A stretch of DNA of 8,829 bases from Oscillospiraceae bacterium. GTDB lineage: Bacteria > Bacillota > Clostridia > Oscillospirales > Oscillospiraceae. Below are positions 1 to 6,333 of the stretch, in pieces (position 1 is the stretch's first letter; every line of letters starts with the position of its first letter). Below the pieces are notes generated by a model. It searched no databases, was not told where the DNA came from, and was given only the letters and a program-made list of their open reading frames with translations. Made by a program: the position numbers and the translations under genes. Location: NCBI GenBank assembly GCA_009785655.1, contig WQVW01000051.1, positions 1 through 8,829 of the forward strand, in the 5' to 3' direction.

Positions 1-2
1 TG

Positions 3-680
3 AACGAAAATCTGGAGCTGAAGTTCGACATTTTGGCAAAGATTGAGGCAACATGCCCGAACGTTAAAGCCATCTGCTCAGTCAGTTCGACGATTACACC
101 GGATCAGATGGGGCAGAAGATGACGAAGTACAAAGACCGTCTCGTCGTCACGCATCCATTCAATCCGGCGCATATGGTTCCGTTCTTTGAATGCTGCGGC
201 GGCGCGGCGACAGATCCGGCGGTGATGGATTTTGTTGTGGAACTGCTGGAGTCGCTTGACCGCAAGCCGGTTGTGCTGAAAAAACCAACGCCCGGATTTA
301 TCGGCAACAGACTGCAATTCGCGCTATGGCGTGAGGCACTGAGTCTGGTCGAAAGCGGCATATGCGATCCACGTGACATTGATACGTGTCTAAATTACAG
401 CTTCTGCCCGCGTTATACGTCTATCGGGATTTATGAGCATTTCGACAATGGCGGCCTGATGCTGAATCAGGCGGGATGCAACGGTACGTTCCCGCATTTG
501 AGCAATGTAACAGAAGCTCCGCCCGCAGTAACCGACCGTATCGCCAAAGGCGAACTCGGCGCACGATCAGAGGGGAAAATCGGATTCTACGATTGGAACG
601 GCGTTGATATGGAAGCGTATCAAGCGCGTGTGAACGCCCCGTACTGGCGGTTTATTGATTGGGATTTGCCTAAAGAATAG
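3..680 (+). CDS. 3-hydroxyacyl-CoA dehydrogenase-like NAD enzyme, 5'-truncated
   Basis: This is the C-terminal part of a 3-hydroxyacyl-CoA dehydrogenase superfamily protein. The frame is open to the window edge, so the N-terminal NAD-binding Rossmann portion and the true start lie upstream; the TTG at 33 is internal. The full catalytic set of the family is visible: a Ser in SVSSTI, the His of HPFNP, a Glu 12 residues later (PFFE), and the Asn of GFIGNRL about 50 residues after the His. These enzymes oxidise a 3-hydroxy group with NAD+. The stretch NRLQFALWREALSLVESG and the following RYTSIGIYEHF resemble lambda-crystallin/gulonate and carnitine dehydrogenase relatives as much as classical 3-hydroxybutyryl-CoA dehydrogenases, so the substrate is open. 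The CoA-transferase two genes downstream favours an acyl-CoA substrate, but that is inference. About 225 residues are in the window, with no sign of damage. Confidence 0.85.
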   Translation, partial: NENLELKFDILAKIEATCPNVKAICSVSSTITPDQMGQKMTKYKDRLVVTHPFNPAHMVPFFECCGGAATDPAVMDFVVELLESLDRKPVVLKKPTPGFIGNRLQFALWREALSLVESGICDPRDIDTCLNYSFCPRYTSIGIYEHFDNGGLMLNQAGCNGTFPHLSNVTEAPPAVTDRIAKGELGARSEGKIGFYDWNGVDMEAYQARVNAPYWRFIDWDLPKE

Positions 681-687
681 GGGGCGT

Positions 688-745
688 GTCCCTGTAGGGA
701 CGGTCGCCCTCGACCGTCTGTGGACGACCGGGGCGGTCGTCCACA
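688..745. repeat. Cluster of three back-to-back palindromes (REP-like intergenic element)
   Basis: Three inverted repeats abut or overlap. GTCCC/GGGAC (688-692/697-701) has loop TGTA. GACGGTCG/CGACCGTC (699-706/711-718) has loop CCCT. TGTGGACGACC/GGTCGTCCACA (719-729/735-745) has a five-base GC-rich loop. No T-tract follows, so this is not a standard terminator. The GTAGGGAC and GGTCG words look like dispersed palindromic elements I recall between genes in clostridial genomes; only one copy is in this window, so dispersal is inferred. As RNA the hairpins could stabilise or process the dehydrogenase-cupin transcript. Confidence 0.6.
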
Positions 746-781
746 CAGAGTAACGGCCGATTAAAACAGGAGGATTAATAT

Positions 782-1243
782 ATGACATACGACAATAACA
801 ACGGCGGCGAATACGGAAAGTATTATATCCAAGATTTGCAAACGCCACCTGGGATGATGTCCCTGGACATGCAGGAAATTTACAATAAATTCGCAACACG
901 CGTCCTGTGGATGGACGGCAACGTCTGCCCCGGCGCGTTCCAGATGAACGTCGCGTGGTACACAGGTATTCCCGAACGTGATCCGATGTTCCCGGAACAC
1001 GATCACTCTCACGCGGAGCTTGTCGGCTTCTTCGGCTCGAATCCGGACGATCCGTATGACCTTGGCGGCGTGATTGAGTTTGCAATCAACGGCGAAAACC
1101 ACAGACTGACAAAGACAACGTTGATCTACATCCCCGGCGGCATTCCACACAGTCCGCTGAGAATCGTTCAGGTGGATCGCCCGATATTCCATTTCTCCGT
1201 CGTGATGAATGCGGAATACGACGCGGAAGATATCTATAAGTAG
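782..1243 (+). CDS. Small single-domain cupin protein, function unknown
   Basis: The product has 153 residues. An AGGAGG ribosome binding site at 768-773 lies 8 bases before the ATG. It carries both cupin metal motifs: His73-Asp-His75 with Glu79 and Gly85 (H-x-H-x3-E pattern, with an extra His77), and P118-G-G-I-P-H123, which matches P-x-G-x2-H. A complete three-His, one-Glu metal site is therefore predicted in one beta-barrel. There is no signal peptide or membrane segment, so it should be cytosolic. I do not recognise a named subfamily. It sits between an acyl-CoA-type dehydrogenase and a CoA-transferase, 10 bases before the latter, so it is probably co-translated and acts in the same catabolic route, as an enzyme (isomerase, dioxygenase or lyase) or a ligand sensor. 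The cupin call is firm; the reaction is not known. Confidence 0.75.
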   Translation: MTYDNNNGGEYGKYYIQDLQTPPGMMSLDMQEIYNKFATRVLWMDGNVCPGAFQMNVAWYTGIPERDPMFPEHDHSHAELVGFFGSNPDDPYDLGGVIEFAINGENHRLTKTTLIYIPGGIPHSPLRIVQVDRPIFHFSVVMNAEYDAEDIYK

Positions 1244-1253
1244 GGTGCATATT

Positions 1254-2849
1254 ATGGCTAAAATTGTTACACTTCAAGAAGCTGTGAGCCACGTAAAAGA
1301 CGGTGATTTGCTTGTCGTCGGCGGCTTCGGCTCATACGGTAGTCCGGAAGAACTTTTGGAAGGGCTTGCCGTCAGGCATAAAGAAACTAAAAGTCCGAAA
1401 GGTTTGACCATTACCTGCGGCATCACACCCGGTGATAAGCTGGAGACGCAGGGAGAAAACGGCAAAGGCTATGAACTTGGCGTCAACCGCCTGCGGGCAG
1501 ACGGGCTTATCAGTACCGTGCTCTGCGGCAACCTGACCGACGCACGGGCGATTGCTTACGATGTCGGCGACAACAAAATCGCCGGATACCTGCCGCCGAT
1601 GGGCGTGATGGTGAATCTGTTCCGCGCTGTGGCAGGCGGCAGACCGGGATTGATTACAAAAGTCGGACTTGGTACATTCTGTGACCCGCGAAATGAGGGG
1701 TGTGCCGTCAACGAAAAAGCGCGTCAGCAAGGCCCGATTGTAGAACTGATGGCAATCGACGGCGAGGAATATTTATTCTACAAAGGCTTTAAGCCGAACG
1801 TCTGTTTTATCAGAGGTACATATGCCGACGAGGATGGGCATATATCAATGGAACGCGAAGGTCTGCACGGGACAGAGCTTGAGATCGCCGTTGCCACAAA
1901 AAACAGCGGTGGGATTGTGATCGTTCAAGTCGAAGAAATTGTAAAACGCGGCAGTTTGCGGACGAAGAACATCAGACTGCATGAGAAGTTTGTAGATTAT
2001 ATTGTCCGGGCCGAAAATCCTGACAATCACCGCCAATGCTATGCAACGCCAAAATATCGGCCAGAGCTTGCGGGAGAGGCCAAATTCGCCACCGGTGGTG
2101 TCGCACCGTTGCCGTTTACACTGCGTAAAGTGATTGCACGCCGCGCAGCGATGGAACTTAAACCCGGCATCATTATCAACATCGGCAGCGGCATGCCGTC
2201 CGGTATCGGCAGCATCGCGGCGGAAGAGGGTTTGGGTGAGGGTATGACCGCTTCGGTTGAATCCGGACCCATGGGCGGACAAGTGCAAGCTGGAATGGCG
2301 TTCCCCGGTGTGGCCAACGCGGACGCAATCTTCTCACAAACCGATACGCTGGACATGTATGACGGCGGAATACTTGACATGACATTCCTGGGCGCGGCGG
2401 AGATTGACGAAAAAGGCAACGTGAACGTATCTAAGTTCGCCGGAAGATGCATCGGTGCCGGCGGATTTATCGACATTTCGCAGAACACGAAAAAAGTGTT
2501 CTTCATGGGTAACTTCACCGCTGGAAAGCCAAAGCCAGACATTGAGATCACTGGCAGCGGGATCAATATCAAGCAGGACGGCTCGGATCTGAAATACGTC
2601 AAAAACGTGCAGCAGATCACGTTTTCCGGTGAGTATGCGGTAAAAAGCGGACAAGAGGTCATGTATATCTCTGAACGCGCTGTGTTCAAGCTCACGCCGG
2701 AAGGGTTGATGCTGGTCGAAATTGCCCCTGGGATTGACTTGGAGAAAGACATACTTGGCAAGATGGAATTTATGCCGCTGATCAGCCCGGACTTGAAGAC
2801 GATGGACGCCCGGCTGTTCAATGAAAAACTGATGAACCTTGGCAAATAG
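1254..2849 (+). CDS. YdiF/propionate-type (class I) CoA-transferase
   Basis: The product is a full-length 531-residue CoA-transferase with fused alpha and beta halves, as in acetate/propionate CoA-transferases (YdiF, Pct). It moves CoA from a donor acyl-CoA to a carboxylic acid in the cytoplasm through a glutamyl-CoA thioester. The N-terminal VVGGFGSYGSPEEL is the alpha-domain glycine-rich loop. NIGSGMPSGIGSIAAEEG opens the beta half. Glu336 in SVESGPMGG is the expected catalytic glutamate, close to the position known for E. coli YdiF. The start chosen is ATG 1254 (MAKIVTLQEAV), which fits the family N-terminus. An in-frame ATG at 1209 would add 15 residues inside the cupin gene and is unlikely. 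The ribosome binding site is weak (TAGGGTG), so coupling to the cupin gene is likely. Acetyl, propionyl, butyryl or another acyl group cannot be chosen from sequence. Confidence 0.92.
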   Translation: MAKIVTLQEAVSHVKDGDLLVVGGFGSYGSPEELLEGLAVRHKETKSPKGLTITCGITPGDKLETQGENGKGYELGVNRLRADGLISTVLCGNLTDARAIAYDVGDNKIAGYLPPMGVMVNLFRAVAGGRPGLITKVGLGTFCDPRNEGCAVNEKARQQGPIVELMAIDGEEYLFYKGFKPNVCFIRGTYADEDGHISMEREGLHGTELEIAVATKNSGGIVIVQVEEIVKRGSLRTKNIRLHEKFVDYIVRAENPDNHRQCYATPKYRPELAGEAKFATGGVAPLPFTLRKVIARRAAMELKPGIIINIGSGMPSGIGSIAAEEGLGEGMTASVESGPMGGQVQAGMAFPGVANADAIFSQTDTLDMYDGGILDMTFLGAAEIDEKGNVNVSKFAGRCIGAGGFIDISQNTKKVFFMGNFTAGKPKPDIEITGSGINIKQDGSDLKYVKNVQQITFSGEYAVKSGQEVMYISERAVFKLTPEGLMLVEIAPGIDLEKDILGKMEFMPLISPDLKTMDARLFNEKLMNLGK

Positions 2850-2856
2850 AGAATCA

Positions 2857-2893
2857 AAAAAACAGCGGATGCATAGCGCATCTGCTGTTTTTT
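2857..2893 (+). terminator. Intrinsic terminator after the CoA-transferase gene
   Basis: AACAGCGGATGC (2861-2872) pairs with GCATCTGCTGTT (2878-2889) around the loop ATAGC, with one G-U pair, and runs into a T-tract ending at 2893. The A-run before the stem means it could also stop transcription from the opposite side. It separates the CoA-transferase block from the activase operon. Confidence 0.93.
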
Positions 2894-2898
2894 CTGTT

Positions 2899-2919
2899 CC
2901 ATATTTTCCGACAATATGG
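2899..2919. promoter_or_regulatory. Palindromic operator candidate over the activase promoter
   Basis: The half-sites CCATATT (2899-2905) and AATATGG (2913-2919) form a 21-base dyad centred on 2909; nine of ten base pairs match, the exception being 2906/2912. It covers the -35/spacer region and overlaps the TG of the extended -10 element. That is where a dimeric repressor would block RNA polymerase. No regulator gene is in the window. As RNA it would be a weak hairpin with no T-tract, and it probably lies upstream of the transcript start. Confidence 0.5.
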
Positions 2920-2925
2920 TATACT
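2917..2925 (+). promoter_or_regulatory. Extended -10 promoter for the activase-coaB-coaC-hydrolase operon
   Basis: TGG followed by TATACT (2920-2925) is a perfect extended -10 (TG-N-TATAAT type) with one mismatch in the hexamer. No good -35 box lies 17 bases upstream, which is usual for extended -10 promoters. Transcription should start near 2932, leaving a leader of about 35 bases with AAGGAG at 2953-2958. Confidence 0.65.
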
Positions 2926-2966
2926 GGTCAAAATTGCAGTCTGTGACGACATAAGGAGATCATCGC

Positions 2967-3926
2967 ATGATGGATAACAAAGTGCTTACAGGCAAGCTTT
3001 ATGACATACAGGGATTTTCGGTGCATGACGGACCTGGGATTCGACTGACGCTGTTTCTGAAAGGCTGCCCGCTCCGCTGTCCATGGTGTCACAGTCCTGA
3101 GTCTTTAGCGTTCAAAACGGAACTCAACTGGATGGAACTCAAATGCGTTGGTACAGAAAAGTGTGGACGCTGCCTAAACGTCTGTCCGCATGATGCCATT
3201 TCGCCGGGCAAAAAGAAAGAAAACATGTCTGGTGAGGAGATCGAACTTGTCACGGTAGATCGATCGGTATGCGACCACTGCGGCAAATGCGCCGAAGCCT
3301 GCACGGCAAAGGCACTATACATGTGCGGCACCGATTACACAATTGACGAAATCATGCAACGGGTAGATCGCGACAAGCCGTTTTTTGAACGCTCTGGCGG
3401 CGGTGTCACCATCTCCGGCGGGGAGTGTTTGTGCCAGCCTGAATTCACGCTGGCGCTTCTGAAACGCTGCAAAGAAGAAGGCGTCCATACAGCGGTGGAT
3501 ACCACCGGGTTCGTCAAGTGGGAGATCATAGAGTCAGTCCTGCCGTATACGGACGTGTTTCTGTACGACATCAAGGGCATAGATTCCGCGTTGCACAAGC
3601 AGGTGATCGGCGTGCCGAATGAATTGATATTGGAAAACGCGCGCAAAATAGCGGCAAACGGCGGAAAGTTTCAAATCAGAATCCCGGTTATGCCGATGTA
3701 CAGCGATTCGGCAGAGGTTTTTGATAAGATCGGCAAGTTCATACTGGAACTCGGCGATGCTGTGGAAGTTGTGCAGATCCTGCCGTACCATAATTTAGGC
3801 ACGGTAAAGTGGGAGCGATTGCAAACAGGCCAGTCCGTGTTTGAAACAGCCGTCCCGTCCGATGAGCTTATTGAAGCACGCCGAAAGCAACTCGCGGACA
3901 TGGGGCTGAATGTAATTGTGCATTAA
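2967..3926 (+). CDS. Glycyl-radical-enzyme activating enzyme (radical SAM, two extra 4Fe-4S clusters)
   Basis: This 319-residue radical-SAM activase uses SAM to place a glycyl radical on a partner enzyme under anaerobic conditions. The SAM cluster cysteines are Cys34, Cys38 and Cys41 (C-x3-C-x2-C in GCPLRCPWCHSPES). A ferredoxin-like insert follows with two four-cysteine sets: Cys60/66/69/73 and Cys102/105/108/112. This is typical of activases for dehydratase/lyase-type glycyl-radical enzymes and absent from the short PflA type. SGGGVTISGGE (143-153) holds the GGE SAM-binding motif. AAGGAG sits 8 bases before ATG 2967; a second ATG follows directly. It heads the operon with coaB, coaC and a P1 hydrolase. 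No glycyl-radical partner (C-terminal RVxGY-type motif) is encoded in the window, so the target is unknown. The family is certain; the substrate class is not. Confidence 0.93.
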   Translation: MMDNKVLTGKLYDIQGFSVHDGPGIRLTLFLKGCPLRCPWCHSPESLAFKTELNWMELKCVGTEKCGRCLNVCPHDAISPGKKKENMSGEEIELVTVDRSVCDHCGKCAEACTAKALYMCGTDYTIDEIMQRVDRDKPFFERSGGGVTISGGECLCQPEFTLALLKRCKEEGVHTAVDTTGFVKWEIIESVLPYTDVFLYDIKGIDSALHKQVIGVPNELILENARKIAANGGKFQIRIPVMPMYSDSAEVFDKIGKFILELGDAVEVVQILPYHNLGTVKWERLQTGQSVFETAVPSDELIEARRKQLADMGLNVIVH

Positions 3927-3937
3927 AGGTATTATCT

Positions 3938-4630
3938 ATGAATATATTGATAACCGCCGGTGGAACGACTGAGAAGATCGACAATGTGAGGAGCATATCA
4001 AACGCCTCAACCGGCAGACTGGGACGCTTGATTGCCAACGCCTTTTCTGCCCGTACAGAGGTGGGGAAAATCTTCTATGTCTGCGGCAAAACGGCGGCGC
4101 GGTCAGAATCCGAAAAGGCTGAAATTATATATATCGACAGCGTGGCAAGTGTTGAATCTGCTCTGCGCGATTTATTCGCACGGGCAACAGTGGACATCAT
4201 CATCCATAGCATGGCTGTCAGCGACTACCGTGTGAAGACAGTTACCACCGTGTCTGAGTTTGGGAAAACAACACTGGATTCCGGCAAAATCAGCTCAGAC
4301 GTGGATGATCTGCTGTTGGTGATGGAACGCACGCCGAAGATCATTGCGATGTTTCAGCAAATGGCCCCGCAATCGACACTTGTGGGTTTCAAGCTGCTGG
4401 ACAACGCACCGCTTGAAACGCTTATCGACAGGGGATTTGGTGTGTTAACGCAGAACCACTGTACGTTTGTCTTGGCAAATGATTTAAATGACATATCAAA
4501 TGAACAACATGTGGGATATCTGATAGACAAGGCAAAGCATTTTACGAAATTTGAGACCAAACAAGCCATAGCTGAGGCGATTGTTTCAGCCACGATTGAG
4601 GAAAGGATGAGGAAGTCATCAAACAGGTAG
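3938..4630 (+). CDS. coaB: Phosphopantothenate--cysteine ligase, stand-alone CoaB
   Basis: CoaB joins 4'-phosphopantothenate and cysteine in CoA synthesis. At 230 residues it is the separate, streptococcal/enterococcal type and not the fused CoaBC. Diagnostic stretches are MNILITAGGTTEKIDNVRSISNASTGRLG at the N-terminus (nucleotide-binding loop), HSMAVSDYR, the GKISSD region with RTPKII, GFKLLD, and VLANDLNDIS near the C-terminus. The ATG is 11 bases after the activase stop, with an AAAGG-type ribosome binding site in between. The C-terminus (ERMRKSSNR) overlaps the proposed start of coaC by 13 bases, so translation is coupled. The partner decarboxylase is the next gene, which supports the assignment. 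The window shows no reason for a glycyl-radical activase to lead this operon. Confidence 0.9.
   Translation: MNILITAGGTTEKIDNVRSISNASTGRLGRLIANAFSARTEVGKIFYVCGKTAARSESEKAEIIYIDSVASVESALRDLFARATVDIIIHSMAVSDYRVKTVTTVSEFGKTTLDSGKISSDVDDLLLVMERTPKIIAMFQQMAPQSTLVGFKLLDNAPLETLIDRGFGVLTQNHCTFVLANDLNDISNEQHVGYLIDKAKHFTKFETKQAIAEAIVSATIEERMRKSSNR
4604..4612 (+). promoter_or_regulatory. Ribosome binding site that fixes the coaC start
   Basis: AGGATGAGG lies inside the end of coaB. Its GAGG (4609-4612) is 5 bases before ATC 4618. No ribosome binding site of this quality precedes ATG 4714, the first canonical start in frame. The site therefore supports initiation at or next to 4618. Confidence 0.6.
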
Positions 4631-5163
4631 TTTTAGGGGTCACCGGCAGCATTGCGGCCTATAAAGCGGCTGAAATCGCGAATCTGCTCGCCAAAAGCGA
4701 TATAGACGTACATGTGATCATGACGGAATCCGCGGTGAAGCTGGTTGCGCCGCTGACATTTCAGTCTTTGACTAAAAACAAGGTGCATACAGACATGTTT
4801 GCCGAAATCGCGGTCAGTGAGATAAAGCACATCTCGCTGGCGCAAAAGGCGGATGTATGTGTTATCGCCCCGGCCACGGCGAATATCATCGGCAAAATTG
4901 CGTCCGGGATTGCCGACGATATGCTGTCAACGACCGTCATGGCGTTGGCGACGCATAAACCGGTCATCATCTGTCCGGCGATGAACACGGCGATGTATGA
5001 AAATCCGGTCGTTCAAGCTAACATTGAAAAGTTAAAAGGCCATGGCTATCAATTTGTTGATCCCAAGGAGTCTCGCCTTGCCTGCGGTGACTTGGGTAAA
5101 GGCGCGCTTGCCGATGTGGACGTTATTGTCGCCGCCGTCAAATCCGCGATTGGAGAAGTCTAA
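4618..5163 (+). CDS. coaC: Phosphopantothenoylcysteine decarboxylase, stand-alone CoaC, probable ATC start
   Basis: CoaC is the FMN-dependent decarboxylase that makes 4'-phosphopantetheine from phosphopantothenoylcysteine. Visible motifs are GVTGSIAAYKAAE (FMN site, first residues), the active-site His in EIKHISLAQKAD, PAMNTAMYENP (the PxMNxxMW-type motif), and LACGDLGKGAL (clamp Cys over the substrate). From 4618 the product is 181 residues, the usual size for split CoaC. The start is odd: in this frame there is a stop at 4597, and from there to 4714 there is no ATG, GTG or TTG. Starting at ATG 4714 would delete the FMN motif. ATC 4618 gives (M)KQVVLGVTGSIAAYK, exactly the family's N-terminus, behind GAGG. 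Either ATC is used, or one base is mutated or miscalled. The remaining sequence is intact. Confidence 0.88.
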   Translation: MKQVVLGVTGSIAAYKAAEIANLLAKSDIDVHVIMTESAVKLVAPLTFQSLTKNKVHTDMFAEIAVSEIKHISLAQKADVCVIAPATANIIGKIASGIADDMLSTTVMALATHKPVIICPAMNTAMYENPVVQANIEKLKGHGYQFVDPKESRLACGDLGKGALADVDVIVAAVKSAIGEV

Positions 5164-5164
5164 T

Positions 5165-6142
5165 TTGGAAGAGATTCGTATCAGTGACATAGCGGGATTC
5201 CGAATCGGGCAAATACAAGACCGAGAGGCAGCCACAGGCTGCACGGTGGTGATCTGCGAAAAAGGCGCGGTTTGCGGGGTGGATGTCCGCGGCGGCTCGC
5301 CCGGGACGCGGGATACCGACGCACTGAATCCGGTGAATAACCGACAGCATGTGCACGCGGTGCTGCTCTCCGGCGGCAGTTCATTCGGTCTTAACGCCGC
5401 CGGCGGTGTGATGCGGTTTTTGGAGGACCGTCGAATCGGTCGAGATGTGGGTGTGACTGTTGTGCCCAACGTGTGCGCCGCGATTTTGTTCGACTTAAAA
5501 TGCGGCAGGTCTGATATCCGCCCCAACGAAGCGATGGGATACGCCGCCTGTGAAAACGCTTTTGCAGAACTCCCGTGGCAAAGCGGAAATTATGGCGCGG
5601 GGACAGGCGCGACGATTGGCACTTTCCTTGGCGGTGCGCGGGCGATGAAGGGCGGTATCGGAAGCTATGCGCTGGAATACGGCGGATTGCGCGTGGGTGC
5701 TGTGGTCGCTGCAAATTGTGTCGGAGACGTGTATGAGGACGGCTTGAAAATCGCCGGAACGCGATCTGCCGATGGCAAAAGCTTTTATGACGCTGAAACC
5801 GCGGTATTGGAGGGGTTTGATAAACCAGCTGACATGTACAGTTCCAACACTATCATCGGCTGCGTGATGACGAACGCGAAGCTAACGAAAAACCAGGCGA
5901 CAAAGCTTGCCATGCTTGGCCACAACGGAATCGCCAGGGCGGTGCGACCCGCTCACACTGTGTTCGACGGAGACACGATTTTCAGCATGTGCACCGGTGA
6001 AGTCTCAGCCACATTGGATGCGGTGGGAGTCCTCGCCGTCAAAGCAGTGGAACGCGCGATTATAGACGCGGTGAAAAGCGCGGAGTCGTTCGATACATAC
6101 CCGGCCGCGAAGGATTTTATCAAATTCAATGTTGACAAATAA
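5165..6142 (+). CDS. P1-family self-cleaving hydrolase (DmpA/BapA/ThnT type)
   Basis: A 325-residue P1-family N-terminal-nucleophile hydrolase. Family members are made as an inactive precursor that cuts itself before a Ser/Thr, which becomes the nucleophile; they release N-terminal residues from peptides or beta-peptides, or cleave other amides. Here the cut is predicted between Asn228 and Thr229 (SSNTIIG), followed by TNAKLTKNQATKLA and HTVFDGDTIF. Earlier family blocks are LSGGSSFGLNAAGGVMRFLE, GAGTGATIG, MKGGIGSYAL and VVAANCVGD, with Asn184 as the likely oxyanion-hole residue. There is no signal peptide. The start is TTG 5165, one base after the coaC stop, with GGAG at 5152-5155 inside coaC; a longer frame upstream merely overlaps coaC. 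Its place after coaB-coaC suggests action on pantetheine or a beta-alanine amide, because the family member ThnT hydrolyses pantetheine. That substrate is inference. Confidence 0.88.
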   Translation: MEEIRISDIAGFRIGQIQDREAATGCTVVICEKGAVCGVDVRGGSPGTRDTDALNPVNNRQHVHAVLLSGGSSFGLNAAGGVMRFLEDRRIGRDVGVTVVPNVCAAILFDLKCGRSDIRPNEAMGYAACENAFAELPWQSGNYGAGTGATIGTFLGGARAMKGGIGSYALEYGGLRVGAVVAANCVGDVYEDGLKIAGTRSADGKSFYDAETAVLEGFDKPADMYSSNTIIGCVMTNAKLTKNQATKLAMLGHNGIARAVRPAHTVFDGDTIFSMCTGEVSATLDAVGVLAVKAVERAIIDAVKSAESFDTYPAAKDFIKFNVDK

Positions 6143-6160
6143 TATCTCTCATGATAAAAT
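6132..6160 (+). promoter_or_regulatory. Sigma-A promoter of the molybdate transport operon
   Basis: TTGACA (6132-6137), 17 bases, then TAAAAT (6155-6160): a consensus -35, ideal spacing and a one-mismatch -10. The -35 lies in the last codons of the P1 hydrolase gene. Start of transcription is expected near 6166-6168, just before the riboswitch core. Confidence 0.8.
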
Positions 6161-6166
6161 CACGCA

Positions 6167-6321
6167 AATTGAATAGTTTCCGTGCCTTGCGGCCTAAGGG
6201 GTTTGCCTATGGATGCTTGGCCTGAGCTTACGCTCACGGGGTTGATATTAGAAATGATTCAGCCTTCATGTTTTGAGAAGGGGACAAACCGAAGCGCCGG
6301 GGCATTGCTCTGTGCGTGATT
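6167..6321 (+). ncRNA. Molybdenum-cofactor (Moco) riboswitch aptamer
   Basis: This is a leader RNA upstream of modA with the architecture known for Moco RNAs. GUGCC (6182-6186) pairs with GGCAU (6301-6305) to close the core. A hairpin at 6189-6216 carries the 11-nt GAAA-tetraloop receptor, CCUAAG (6193-6198) and UAUGG (6208-6212). The matching tetraloop caps a second hairpin: GGUUGA (6240-6245) pairs with UCAGCC (6259-6264), then AUUA/UGAU around GAAA (6251-6254). AGAAAUGA and a GGxUGCUUGGCC block also resemble the E. coli moaA leader as I recall it. Between the two lies UGAGC-UUAC-GCUCA (6223-6236), which fits the extra P3 helix said to separate Moco from tungsten-cofactor types. Position before molybdate transport genes and a terminator completes the case. 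Exact ends are uncertain. Confidence 0.88.
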
Positions 6322-6333
6322 GCTGGATATGTT

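Noticed and set aside
567..1085. Minus-strand frame of 172 codons over the palindromes and cupin
   Set aside because: Arg/Ser-rich shadow translation of the cupin gene and the GC-rich repeats; no domain and no ribosome binding site case.
2039..2914. Long minus-strand reading frame of 291 codons opposite the CoA-transferase
   Set aside because: It lies antisense to a well-supported gene, its predicted protein is Ser/Pro/Ile-rich without any recognisable domain, and it runs through the terminator.
5042..5164. Upstream ATG extension of the P1 hydrolase
   Set aside because: It would overlap coaC by over 100 bases and adds non-family sequence; TTG 5165 with GGAG 9 bases upstream matches the family N-terminus.
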